Positions 48,053-56,815 of a DNA stretch of 64,000 bases are shown one piece after another (position 1 is the first letter of the stretch; every line of letters begins with the position of its first letter). The DNA comes from CAVRXT01 sp963725655. GTDB taxonomy: Bacteria > Acidobacteriota > Terriglobia > Acidiferrales > UBA7541. Position numbers and translations under genes: made by a program. The notes beneath the pieces were generated by a model. It worked only from the letters and a program-made list of their open reading frames with translations, made no database searches and was not told where the DNA came from. Where the stretch lies: positions 372,001-436,000 of the forward strand of contig CAVRYY010000002.1 in NCBI GenBank assembly GCA_963725655.1, written 5' to 3'.

Positions 48053-51000
48053 ATGTTAAAGCGGAGCTGTAGTGGACGTTTGGTGGCGCGATTCAGGATT
48101 TTCGCGGTGCTCGGGCTGCTGACAATCGGAATGGCTTTCAGCACACCGCTATTTGCGCAAACCACCATCTCGACGGGGAGTATTCAGGGCAGTGTCGCGG
48201 ACCAGAGCGGCGCCTCGATGAGTGGAGCGAAGGTCACGATCACGCAAAAATCCACGGGCCGGGTCATCACTGCGACCACTACATCCTCCGGCAGCTACGC
48301 TTCCGGAGCGTTGACCCCCGGGGACTACATCATCCGGGTCGAAGCCGCCGGGTTTAAGACTTCCGAACTGGCGATCGTGGTGGAAGTGGGAGTCACCGCG
48401 ACCGGCAATGTGAAGCTGGAGATCGGCCAGGTCGCGCAAGTGGTGGAACTGCAAGCCGACACCCTGCAAGTGAATACCGAGCAAGCGACCGTGGAAGGCG
48501 TGATCAACACCGCGCAGATTGAGAATTTGCCGATTAACGGGCGGAACTTTCTAGACCTGGCCCAATTAGAGCCTGGCGTACAGATCCAGGACGGCGGCAC
48601 CTTCGATCCCACCAAGAAGGGATTCTCTTCCATTTCATTCGGCGGCCGTTTTGGCCGCACCGCGCGCATTGAAGTGGATGGCTTGGACATCAGCGACGAG
48701 ACGGTAGGCACCACCACCCAAGACATCCCGGCCAGCGCGATTCAGGAATTCCAGATCGGCGAATCGATGTTGGATCTATCCACCGAACTGACTTCCTCCG
48801 GTTCGGTGAACGTTACCACCCGTTCCGGAACCAACACGTTGCACGGACAGGCGTATGAGGCTTTCCGCAACCATGATCTGGACGCCCCGCTGCCCGGTGG
48901 GGAGACTCCGTTTTTCCAGAGAAATCAAGCCGGTGGCAACTTGGGCGGCGCCGTAAAGAAGGACAAGCTTTTCTTGTTTGCGGATGGCGAACGCACCTCG
49001 CAGGGCTTTGTTCAACCGGTATTGTCTGCTTTTCCTTTCCAAGCGGACACCGGAGGGTTTTCCGCACCGTTTAAGGAAGCGGAGTTGGTTGGGCGAGCCG
49101 ATTGGCAGATCTCGCAGAACTTCAAAATGTTCTACCGCTTCTCCTACAATTCGAACAGTGACGTCGCGGCTTACGTCCCCGGCTCGTTCCAGCCGATGGA
49201 CAACCTGACCTCCACCCGGGACCACGCGGTTGGATTGGACTTCTCGAGTGGGTCATTCACCCACAGCATCCGCTTTGGATACATGAAATTCTTCAATCAC
49301 ATCGCCAGCGGCGTAACCGCCTCCACTCCCTACAATCCCAGTTCGCCAATCGAACTGGCGATTGGCTCTGATGCGTTGTGCATTGGGAATGCGCCGGTAG
49401 CGTTCTGTTCGGGCCAGCCGTTCCTGGCCCCGCAGGCGACGCCACAATCGGACCATCAGATCAAGTACGACGGCAGCCGCGCGCTGGGCAAGCACATCCT
49501 GCGCTACGGTGGCGGTTTCAACCACATTCAGGGCGGCGGTTTTGCAGGCTTCCTGGCGGATGGTCCTTCAGTGAATGCGCCTATCAACGCGACCTTGACC
49601 TGCGGATCGGCTTGCCTTTCGGGGGGAGTTGCCAATCCACTGAATTACCCCGCTCTTAACGTTCTGCTGGGCAATGGCCAGGGTTTCGAGACCACCGAAC
49701 CGTCATTCGGCTTTCCCGGCGGCGGTTTAGGGCCGGATAACCGCATCTCGTGGTACGTCGGCGACTCCTGGAAACTGCGGCACAATCTGACCATGACGTA
49801 CGGCCTGCGGTACGTGCGCGACACCGGCCGAACCGATAGCGACCTTCCAGGAATCCCAGCTCTCAACCAGTTCGATAACCAGTTCTATCACAACCTCGGA
49901 GCGCCGGTTCGCGACCCTGACAAGAATTTCGCGCCGCAACTTGGCTTCGCCTACGATCCCACCGGGAGCGGAAAGACGGTATTTCGCGCCGGCGCAGGCT
50001 TGTTTTACGAGAATTCCATCTGGAATAACGTGCTTTTCGACCGGCCCGCGCGATTGACCACCGGAACCTTCCTGGCTCTCGCGCCGGCCTGCGAAAATGG
50101 CTCGCCGCAGGCCTTGCCATTCACCACCAGCGTCAATCTAACCGCCGTCTGCGGAGCACCGATCTTCCAGGTGCAGTCCCAGATTGCCACCCTGGAATCG
50201 GAGTATCACGCTTTTGCCTTAACCGAAGGCTCGGGCCCCAACGGTTCGTATATTGGCAGCGCATTGGAAGATACCGGCCCCGACGGCACCGGCACCAACT
50301 TGTTCGCTCCGGACTATCAAACTCCGCGTTCACTGCAAATGAACGTGGGTATCCAGCACGAATTTGGCAAGGGAATGGTGTTCACTGCGGATTACCTCCG
50401 CAATATATCCACCCACACCTTGCTGGCGGTGGATACCAACCACGTTGGTGATGCTCGATTCTTGAACGTCCCCAACGCGACCGCGGCGATCGCCACCACC
50501 AACACCAGCTTCGGTTGCGCGGCGAGCGTCGCGGGCATACCGTGCGCTATTGCCGGCGGAGCCACCATCAGCAGCTATGCTGTGAATGGCTTGGACTCCG
50601 GTTACGGGCTGTGCGGCGGCGCGCCCTGTCCGGCGGCGGCGTTCGGCGGAATCAACGACAACCTCGGCGGGAACCAGATGCTGTTTCCCATCGGCCGGGC
50701 GGTCTACAACGGTCTGCAAATGTCGTGGCGGCAGGATGTAAAGAACCCCGTCCCGGGTATTCATTACCTGAACCTGCAAGTTTCGTACGCGCTTTCAAAG
50801 TACGTGGCCATGGCGCAGGACAGCGATTTCATCAATAGCGCCTGGGACTATGCGAATCCAACAAAATACATGGGACCGGATGGACTCGATCGCAAAAATC
50901 AGTTCTCGTTCGGCGGCACTGCGGAGTTGCCCGCGCATTTCCGCTTGAACGTGATTGGGCACTTCTATAGCCCACTCGCTCAGGACCTGACCTTGGCGAC

Positions 51001-51604
51001 CACCGGCAATCCCGGCGGCATCTTTGTCACCGACGCGAACGGAGATGGCACCGGGGATGGCAATGGCCCCAACGGATCCCACGGCGGCTTCGGTTCACTC
51101 TTGCCGGGTACCAACCTGGGATCGTTTGGGCGAGGCGTGAATGCATCGAACCTCAATCAAGTCATCAACACCTACAACTCCACCTACGCAGGCAAACCTA
51201 CCCCAGCCGGCCAAGCGCTCATCACCGCGGGACTATTCAGCGCGACCCAGTTGTCGGAGCTAGGCGGAGTGATGCCGCTGGTGAGTCCGGCGCCTGCGAA
51301 TGAGGCCAATGACCAGTGGCTGCGCGATTTTGACATGAGCCTGAATTGGACCTACAAGATCAAGGAGCGCGTAGAGTTGCAGCCCGGCGTTGGCTTCTTC
51401 AATTTGTTCAACTTCGCTAACTTTGACGGGCCCAAGAATACCCTCAGCGGCGTTCTCAGCCTCGAAGGGACTCCCGCGGTGGTAGGCACGGCTAACGGAA
51501 CGCCCGGAAAACAACCATCGAATCTTCAGGTTGGGTTGGGCTCTGGAGTGTTTGGACTTGGCTCACCTCGGGTGGTGGAGTTTAGCTTTAAGGTTAGTTT
51601 CTAG
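48053..51604 (+). CDS. TonB-dependent receptor, Oar-like, with carboxypeptidase-regulatory domain
   Basis: A 1183-residue outer-membrane protein. The signal peptide (VLGLLTIGMAFSTPLFA) is followed by a carboxypeptidase-regulatory Ig-like domain (GSIQGSVADQSGASMSGAKVTI, about residues 42-125), a plug region (INGRNFLDLAQLEPGVQ, IEVDGLDISDE) and a large beta-barrel ending in VEFSFKVSF with a C-terminal Phe. The ATG at 48053 follows AAAGGAAGG. This architecture is greatly expanded in Acidobacteriota. The ligand is unknown. It is the only transport-type gene inside the lipid island. A terminator follows. Confidence 0.92.
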   Translation: MLKRSCSGRLVARFRIFAVLGLLTIGMAFSTPLFAQTTISTGSIQGSVADQSGASMSGAKVTITQKSTGRVITATTTSSGSYASGALTPGDYIIRVEAAGFKTSELAIVVEVGVTATGNVKLEIGQVAQVVELQADTLQVNTEQATVEGVINTAQIENLPINGRNFLDLAQLEPGVQIQDGGTFDPTKKGFSSISFGGRFGRTARIEVDGLDISDETVGTTTQDIPASAIQEFQIGESMLDLSTELTSSGSVNVTTRSGTNTLHGQAYEAFRNHDLDAPLPGGETPFFQRNQAGGNLGGAVKKDKLFLFADGERTSQGFVQPVLSAFPFQADTGGFSAPFKEAELVGRADWQISQNFKMFYRFSYNSNSDVAAYVPGSFQPMDNLTSTRDHAVGLDFSSGSFTHSIRFGYMKFFNHIASGVTASTPYNPSSPIELAIGSDALCIGNAPVAFCSGQPFLAPQATPQSDHQIKYDGSRALGKHILRYGGGFNHIQGGGFAGFLADGPSVNAPINATLTCGSACLSGGVANPLNYPALNVLLGNGQGFETTEPSFGFPGGGLGPDNRISWYVGDSWKLRHNLTMTYGLRYVRDTGRTDSDLPGIPALNQFDNQFYHNLGAPVRDPDKNFAPQLGFAYDPTGSGKTVFRAGAGLFYENSIWNNVLFDRPARLTTGTFLALAPACENGSPQALPFTTSVNLTAVCGAPIFQVQSQIATLESEYHAFALTEGSGPNGSYIGSALEDTGPDGTGTNLFAPDYQTPRSLQMNVGIQHEFGKGMVFTADYLRNISTHTLLAVDTNHVGDARFLNVPNATAAIATTNTSFGCAASVAGIPCAIAGGATISSYAVNGLDSGYGLCGGAPCPAAAFGGINDNLGGNQMLFPIGRAVYNGLQMSWRQDVKNPVPGIHYLNLQVSYALSKYVAMAQDSDFINSAWDYANPTKYMGPDGLDRKNQFSFGGTAELPAHFRLNVIGHFYSPLAQDLTLATTGNPGGIFVTDANGDGTGDGNGPNGSHGGFGSLLPGTNLGSFGRGVNASNLNQVINTYNSTYAGKPTPAGQALITAGLFSATQLSELGGVMPLVSPAPANEANDQWLRDFDMSLNWTYKIKERVELQPGVGFFNLFNFANFDGPKNTLSGVLSLEGTPAVVGTANGTPGKQPSNLQVGLGSGVFGLGSPRVVEFSFKVSF

Positions 51605-51626
51605 ATCGCTGGGACAGAAGGGAACG

Positions 51627-51665
51627 AAAAGGCTGCCGGCTGCGAGGCCGTCGGCCTTTTCTTAT
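51627..51665 (+). terminator. Rho-independent terminator after the TonB receptor
   Basis: AAAAGGCTGCCGGCT and GGCCGTCGGCCTTTT form a stem with a few mismatches and a TTTTCTT end, 23 bases after the receptor stop. Confidence 0.7.
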
Positions 51666-51726
51666 GTTAAGGAAGATTTCCTGCGGCAGCTTGTGAACAC
51701 CCAGGTTGACGGTGCCACGAAATTCG

Positions 51727-52527
51727 CTAGGGAAGGTACGGGAGGGCGTCGGAGCTCTCCACGAATTTGCGCAGGCCAGCTTCCACCGCGGGGCGGGTGA
51801 AGAGTTCGCAGAAGATTTCGATTTCGCGGCGGAGTTCTTCACGTGGAATTTGCTTGATGAACTGCTTGGCGGTAGCGGAGGTTTGGCGGTCGAATTTGCC
51901 GATTTGCGCCGCGGTGGCGCGAGCCATACGCAACGCTTCGCCTTCCCCGGCCAGCTGGCTCACCAGTCCCACGTTTTGAGCTTTCGTTGCGTTGATGCTG
52001 CGGCCGGTGAGCAGCAGGTCGCGGACCACCGCGTTGCCCAAGTCGCGCTTCAGCCGGGGGATGCCGCCAAAGCCGGGGATTAAGCCCAGACGCAGTTCCG
52101 GGAAGCAGAAGCGCGCGGTCTTGTCGGCGATGATCAGGTCGCAGGCCAGCGCCAGCTCGAAGCCGCCGCCGAACGTTACGCCGTGGACCACGGCGATGGT
52201 GGTCAGCGGACAAGCATCCAGGCGGTTCATTACTTTGTGAATCCGTTCGATGAAGTCGCGAACCGCGGCAACCCGTTCGTTTGCCGGCAGAGCTTGCGAG
52301 CGGTGATACAGTTCGCGGAGATCGGCCCCGGCGCTGAAGCCGGCCGGCATGGTGCTGTGCACGATGAGGGCGTGGGCGGTGAGCACGCTATCGAGAGCGT
52401 CGACAAATTTTTCCAGTTCGTCGAGGGTTCGCGAACCGATTTCGTTGCAGGGAGTCTTGTGCAGAGCGAGCTCGACCACTCCCTCCGTGATACCCCAGGA
52501 AATTGTGGCGCCTTCGAAATTTTTCAT
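51727..52527 (-). CDS. Enoyl-CoA hydratase/isomerase family protein
   Basis: A 266-residue crotonase. The oxyanion-hole stretch is GFSAGADLREL, and HGVTFGGGFELALACDLIIAD is the second half-site. In PELRLGLIPGFGGIPRL the catalytic Glu position is present (PELRLG). It is the last gene of the five-gene minus-strand operon, with ATGA overlapping the ligase stop. It probably acts on an unsaturated or hydroxylated long-chain acyl thioester made by the operon. Confidence 0.9.
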   Translation of the reverse strand: MKNFEGATISWGITEGVVELALHKTPCNEIGSRTLDELEKFVDALDSVLTAHALIVHSTMPAGFSAGADLRELYHRSQALPANERVAAVRDFIERIHKVMNRLDACPLTTIAVVHGVTFGGGFELALACDLIIADKTARFCFPELRLGLIPGFGGIPRLKRDLGNAVVRDLLLTGRSINATKAQNVGLVSQLAGEGEALRMARATAAQIGKFDRQTSATAKQFIKQIPREELRREIEIFCELFTRPAVEAGLRKFVESSDALPYLP

Positions 52528-54212
52528 GCGTTTTTTCTCGCGTACATCTCGCGGATCGGTTGTTCCAGGCGCCGGGCGATAGCGTCGCGGCGCAATTTGC
52601 CGTTGGCGGTGAGCAATCCATTTTCGATGGTGAAGGGCTCGCGGTGCAGATAGAACGCGCGAATCTGTTTGTAGTGGGGCTGATCGGCGTTCACCACGGC
52701 GATGGCCGACTGAATATCGGCGGTTTCGATGGCGTCAAATGCGTCGGCGGTAAGCACCGCCGCCAGGTAACTGAGATTATTTCCCACCAGCACGATCTGC
52801 TTGGCCGCGGGTAACGCGTGCTGCAGCTTTTCCTCGATCGGTTCGGGCGCGATGTTGTGCCCGGAATTGAGAATGATCAGGTTTTTCAGCCGGCCGATGA
52901 TTCGCCAGTAGCCGTTGGCGTCCACTTCGCCTTGATCGCCGGAGTGAAACCACCCTCCCGCGAGTGCCTTTTCGGTGGCTTCCGGGCGGCGCCAGTATCC
53001 GGCAAAGATGTGCGGACCGCGAACCAGGATTTCATGATCTTCGCCGAGGATCATTTCGATCCCGGGAATGGCCGGACCGACTCGCCCAGGAACCACTTTG
53101 CCCGGAATATCGAGAGTGCAGATGCCGGTGGTTTCGGTCAGCCCGTATCCCTGGAGCACCGGAATGCCGATCATGCCGAAGAAAAGCTGGGTATCGAGGG
53201 CCAACGGAGCGGAGCCGCAGATCAGTGCTTTGAGGTTAGGGCCGAGAGTTTTGCGCATGGTGGGAAACATCAACCGGCCGGCGAGCCAAAGATAAAAGGC
53301 GTCCGAGGTGTTCATTTCGTTGCGAAAGCGGCGTTGATCGGCGGCGCGCGCCTTCTCGAAAAGCCATGCCGCGAACCCGCCGCGTTTCTGGATTTGCTCT
53401 TCCACTTTTCCGCGGACGCGCTCCAGCAGCGTCGGTACGTTCAGGAAATAGTTAGGCGCAGCGGTCTTCATTTCGTCGGCCAGGCGGTTCAGATCCATGG
53501 AAAAAAAGAGCAGGCTGCCGCGGTTAAGGCACGTGAGCATGAATATCCACGAGGCGGCGAAGCACAGCGGCAGATAGTGGAAGACGCGATCGGGCGCGGC
53601 GGCGGTCTCGCTCTTGCCGGTCAGCAGGTCCAGCCGCGAAGTGGTGCACGGCAACATGTGCGAGAGATTCGCCACCGTGAAGATCACCCCTTTGGGCTCA
53701 CCGGACGTACCGGACGTATAGATAATGGTGACCGGATCGGAATCGGAGAGCGAAAAGCACCTCTGCCCCGGCCCAGCAGCAGCTGGGGTGTTTCCCGCGA
53801 GCGGCGCGGCGAAAATATCTTCGAAAAGGGAGATGGGCGGAGCATCCGGCCAGTTTTGCAGCACCGCATCGCGCAGCGCGGCGTCGGCGCAACAGATCCG
53901 GGCCGGCGTGCAGTCCTTCATCATCGCGACCAGCTCGACCGCCGATTGGCGGGCGTACATTGGCACGACGATATTGCCGTCGGCCATGAGCGCGAGATCC
54001 AGGGCGGCCCAGCGAACACTATTGGGAGCCAGCAGAACGCAGCGATCGCCTTTGCGCATCCCGGCCGCGGTGATAAAAGCCCGGGCCTGCTCCACCTGGG
54101 CCAGCAGTTCGCGCCCGGTAACCGCATAAACGGTCGATTCGTGAATTTCCTGCAGCACCGGACGATCTGCGTGGCGCCCGAGGGATTCGAAAATGCGTTC
54201 GAGAAAATTCAT
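52524..54212 (-). CDS. AMP-dependent long-chain acyl ligase
   Basis: A 562-residue ANL enzyme. The P-loop is YTSGTSGEPKG at about residue 163. Other motifs are QGYGLTETTGICT, HSGDQGEVDANGYWRIIGRLKNLIILNSGHNI and PEPIEEKL, as in long-chain acyl-CoA synthetases. It differs clearly from the ligase at 45165-46874, so the two are not a recent duplication. Its start lies seven bases after the pyruvyl-transferase stop, and its stop overlaps the crotonase start. Confidence 0.9.
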   Translation of the reverse strand: MNFLERIFESLGRHADRPVLQEIHESTVYAVTGRELLAQVEQARAFITAAGMRKGDRCVLLAPNSVRWAALDLALMADGNIVVPMYARQSAVELVAMMKDCTPARICCADAALRDAVLQNWPDAPPISLFEDIFAAPLAGNTPAAAGPGQRCFSLSDSDPVTIIYTSGTSGEPKGVIFTVANLSHMLPCTTSRLDLLTGKSETAAAPDRVFHYLPLCFAASWIFMLTCLNRGSLLFFSMDLNRLADEMKTAAPNYFLNVPTLLERVRGKVEEQIQKRGGFAAWLFEKARAADQRRFRNEMNTSDAFYLWLAGRLMFPTMRKTLGPNLKALICGSAPLALDTQLFFGMIGIPVLQGYGLTETTGICTLDIPGKVVPGRVGPAIPGIEMILGEDHEILVRGPHIFAGYWRRPEATEKALAGGWFHSGDQGEVDANGYWRIIGRLKNLIILNSGHNIAPEPIEEKLQHALPAAKQIVLVGNNLSYLAAVLTADAFDAIETADIQSAIAVVNADQPHYKQIRAFYLHREPFTIENGLLTANGKLRRDAIARRLEQPIREMYARKNA

Positions 54213-54219
54213 GCCGGGA

Positions 54220-55629
54220 TCAGGCGTAGGCCGCGAATAGTTCGCACAGGTTGGGACTGAGCGGCGGCAAATAATCTTCCCAACTGAGCACGCCGGTGCG
54301 GATCGGGAATTCCGGATAGCGGCGGGCCAGGCGATCTTCGAAATAAGTGCCCATGCGCGCCATGAGCTGGAGGTTCTTCACCACCACCCGTCCGATGGCA
54401 TCGCGAATGGCGTCGGGATCGCGGTCCAGAGCGGCCATGACGGAAAGCAGCCGCTCTTCGAGGTCGGGGTCGTCGACCGCAAGGACCAGGTGATCGTGAC
54501 CGCGTTCCCGCATGGTATTGCGAATGCGTTCGTCCATGGTAATTCCGGCAGAGACCACGCCGGCGGGCATGGTAGTGACGATAGCGTGAAAGCGCGAGGA
54601 AATCATGCGATGGCTGAGCCGCAAAATGCTCACCAGCTGATACATATCATATGTGTCCGAAGAAAACACCGGCAGGCCGCCCAGGCGTGCGGAGAGGCGT
54701 TCGCACGCGTTGCGGTCGAGCATTTCCATGGCCGCTAGAATGGGGAAGACGGTCTTGGTTTGGCGATAGCGGGCCACCGCGCCGGCGATCGCGCTCAAGT
54801 ATTTGTCGTACGCCGCGTCCACATCCGCGCCGGAACGATGGAAGTAAGGTCCGCGATAGTGGCTGCTCTGGTACGCGCCGGTGGTAACGCGCGCCAGCGA
54901 TTTCGTCAACGACGGAGTCACCGGCCAGAAGTAGGGATGGATGGGGCAAATACTGAGAATCGGGGTTACCCCGTCCCATCCGGCGGCGCGCAGAGTTTTG
55001 TCCGCGTACTCGGGGCCGAGCGGCTCGAACGTCCACGCGGTGTCGGTTCCCAGTTCAGTCTGCACCCCCAGCTTGCTGAGCACCGCTTGCGATTCGGGGT
55101 TTCGCGTGATGACCAGAGAATCCTGGCAGTAGCGCCGGACCATTTTCTGCAGCAGCGGATCCATGGCGCCCGCTTCGGCGCCGTAGGCCACGCTGAGCTT
55201 GTTCTGCGCGGAGGCGATGCCCAGCGCGCCGATCATCATGGTGCTAAGCGCGTTGGTGAACTTGCTCTTGAACATCGATCCTTCGCAGGCCACCACACCA
55301 TCGTGGCGGGGCACTTCCTTGCTTAGAAACGGAGGGAAAACGTCGGGCAAATAGACCTGCCGCGCGTCCCCGAAATATCCTCGCGTTCGATCGAAATTAA
55401 AGCTCATCACCGAAAGCGCCAGATTTTTGTCGCCGAGAATACCGCGAATCTGGCGAATGATTTCCTCCACGCGAACGTCGGAGCCGGTGTTGCGCGTCCC
55501 GTTGTATCCGGCAAATAGCAGCTTCAGCTTTTCGCCGGGCTGCCAGGCTTCGCCCGCGCCCAGCATCCAGCTGAGCTTTTTGCCTTCGATGATGCTGCTC
55601 ACCCAGGCTTCCAGAACCGCGTCCATCAT
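54220..55629 (-). CDS. Polysaccharide pyruvyl transferase family protein
   Basis: A 469-residue protein of the PS_pyruv_trans fold, which adds a pyruvate ketal from PEP to a sugar. The N-terminal half has LLFAGYNGTRNTGSDVRVEEI, and the C-terminal half has SSRFHAIVTTMPAGVVSAGI, positions of the conserved glycines and the His/Arg. The ATG at 55629 has AGGAGG eight bases upstream and overlaps the previous stop. In this operon it may modify a sugar headgroup of the lipid product, although family members with other roles exist. Confidence 0.82.
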   Translation of the reverse strand: MMDAVLEAWVSSIIEGKKLSWMLGAGEAWQPGEKLKLLFAGYNGTRNTGSDVRVEEIIRQIRGILGDKNLALSVMSFNFDRTRGYFGDARQVYLPDVFPPFLSKEVPRHDGVVACEGSMFKSKFTNALSTMMIGALGIASAQNKLSVAYGAEAGAMDPLLQKMVRRYCQDSLVITRNPESQAVLSKLGVQTELGTDTAWTFEPLGPEYADKTLRAAGWDGVTPILSICPIHPYFWPVTPSLTKSLARVTTGAYQSSHYRGPYFHRSGADVDAAYDKYLSAIAGAVARYRQTKTVFPILAAMEMLDRNACERLSARLGGLPVFSSDTYDMYQLVSILRLSHRMISSRFHAIVTTMPAGVVSAGITMDERIRNTMRERGHDHLVLAVDDPDLEERLLSVMAALDRDPDAIRDAIGRVVVKNLQLMARMGTYFEDRLARRYPEFPIRTGVLSWEDYLPPLSPNLCELFAAYA

Positions 55630-56786
55630 TCCGGAGAGCCTCCTGCGGAGACCCGCGCGGTGGTTGTACCCGCTGGCGCAGCCCACGGCAAGTAGGGGTA
55701 CAGGAAATGATGTTCGCGGGTGAAGCGCAGCAACGGAAAGCAATATTGCGAGAAAGGGACCGGAGCACGGCCCATCGCCTCGACCGCCCTCGAGTTATCG
55801 AAAACCGTATTCCATACCAAATACGGCAGGAACACTTTGAATAAAGTGGCCAGATTTCCGATCTTCCCTTTGCGGCGGGAAAGCGCGCTCACCATGCGCT
55901 GCGAAATGTTCTCGAGCTTGGGCGCGAACGCCGGCGGGCGCTTGCCTTGCGATTGCGCCAGAGCCTCAGTCAGCTGCTGGAAAGTTTCCGCGCCGGTGCC
56001 GGAAGACAGGTGATAGATATCGTGCGCGGTATGGTCCTGCAGGTGAAGCTGGGAAACGGCGCCGGCGACGTAATCGACCGGCACGATGTCCAGCTTGTCG
56101 TCGGGGCGGAACGGCAGCACCCGCAAACCCGCCAGAAAAACGAAGGCGCGAACCATGTCGAACTGATTGGTTTCCGGGCGGCGGGAATCGCCGAGCACGA
56201 TGCTGGGGCGAAAAATAGTGCGCGGCACGTCCGGGAGCAGCTCGCGCACCATATGCTCGCAAAACTTTTTGGTGCGCGCGTAGGGATCGTAGTCGGAAAG
56301 GTTCCAATCGATCGAGGAATCTTCCTGCACGATTTCATTATGGCGATGGCCGCAGACGGCGACGGTGCTCACGTGGCTGAAGCGGCGCAACCCGTGATGC
56401 TCACGCGCGCGCATGGCCAGTTCGATCACCTGCAAGGTGCCGCGGAGGTTGACGTTGAGGCAGCTCTTTTCCGATTTGCGGTTGAGCGATGCGGCGCAGT
56501 GGATCACCGAATCGGTGCGATGAACCAGCGTGGCGTAGCGGTCGTCAGCCAGGCCCAGCTTCGGGCCGGTCAAGTCGCCCACGAAGACTTCCACCCGCGA
56601 ATTCATGTACTCGCGGAACTGCTCGAAGCCCATGTGCAGCTGCAGCGAGCGCCACAGCCGCTCCTGCGCTTCCTGCGGGCTGCGGGCGCGCACCAGCAAG
56701 TGCAACGGCTCGGTGGAGTCTTGCAGAAGATTCGCAGCGATGTGTGCGCCGATGTATCCGGTGGAACCGGTCAGGAAAGTAGCCAC
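55626..56786 (-). CDS. NAD(P)-dependent thioester-reductase-like SDR
   Basis: A protein of about 386 residues with an extended-SDR NAD-binding-4 fold. It starts FLTGSTGYIGAHIAANLL, with VIHCAASLNRKSEKSCLNVNLRGT and RRFSHVSTVAVCGH. The active-site YxxxK is DPYARTKKFCEHMV. A C-terminal hydrophobic region (FLPYLVWNTVF) may touch membrane. The GTG at 56786 is the best start, as upstream codons lie in the tail of the preceding gene. It resembles reductases that release acyl thioesters as aldehyde or alcohol. It follows the larger reductase by 29 bases. Confidence 0.82.
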   Translation of the reverse strand: MATFLTGSTGYIGAHIAANLLQDSTEPLHLLVRARSPQEAQERLWRSLQLHMGFEQFREYMNSRVEVFVGDLTGPKLGLADDRYATLVHRTDSVIHCAASLNRKSEKSCLNVNLRGTLQVIELAMRAREHHGLRRFSHVSTVAVCGHRHNEIVQEDSSIDWNLSDYDPYARTKKFCEHMVRELLPDVPRTIFRPSIVLGDSRRPETNQFDMVRAFVFLAGLRVLPFRPDDKLDIVPVDYVAGAVSQLHLQDHTAHDIYHLSSGTGAETFQQLTEALAQSQGKRPPAFAPKLENISQRMVSALSRRKGKIGNLATLFKVFLPYLVWNTVFDNSRAVEAMGRAPVPFSQYCFPLLRFTREHHFLYPYLPWAAPAGTTTARVSAGGSPE

Positions 56787-56815
56787 AGTTGTGAAGGGTA
56801 CCTGGAATTCGCGCG

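Noticed and set aside
52818..54260. A 480-codon open frame antisense to the acyl ligase.
   Set aside because: It mirrors the codon bias of the ligase, has no recognisable motif and no ribosome-binding site.
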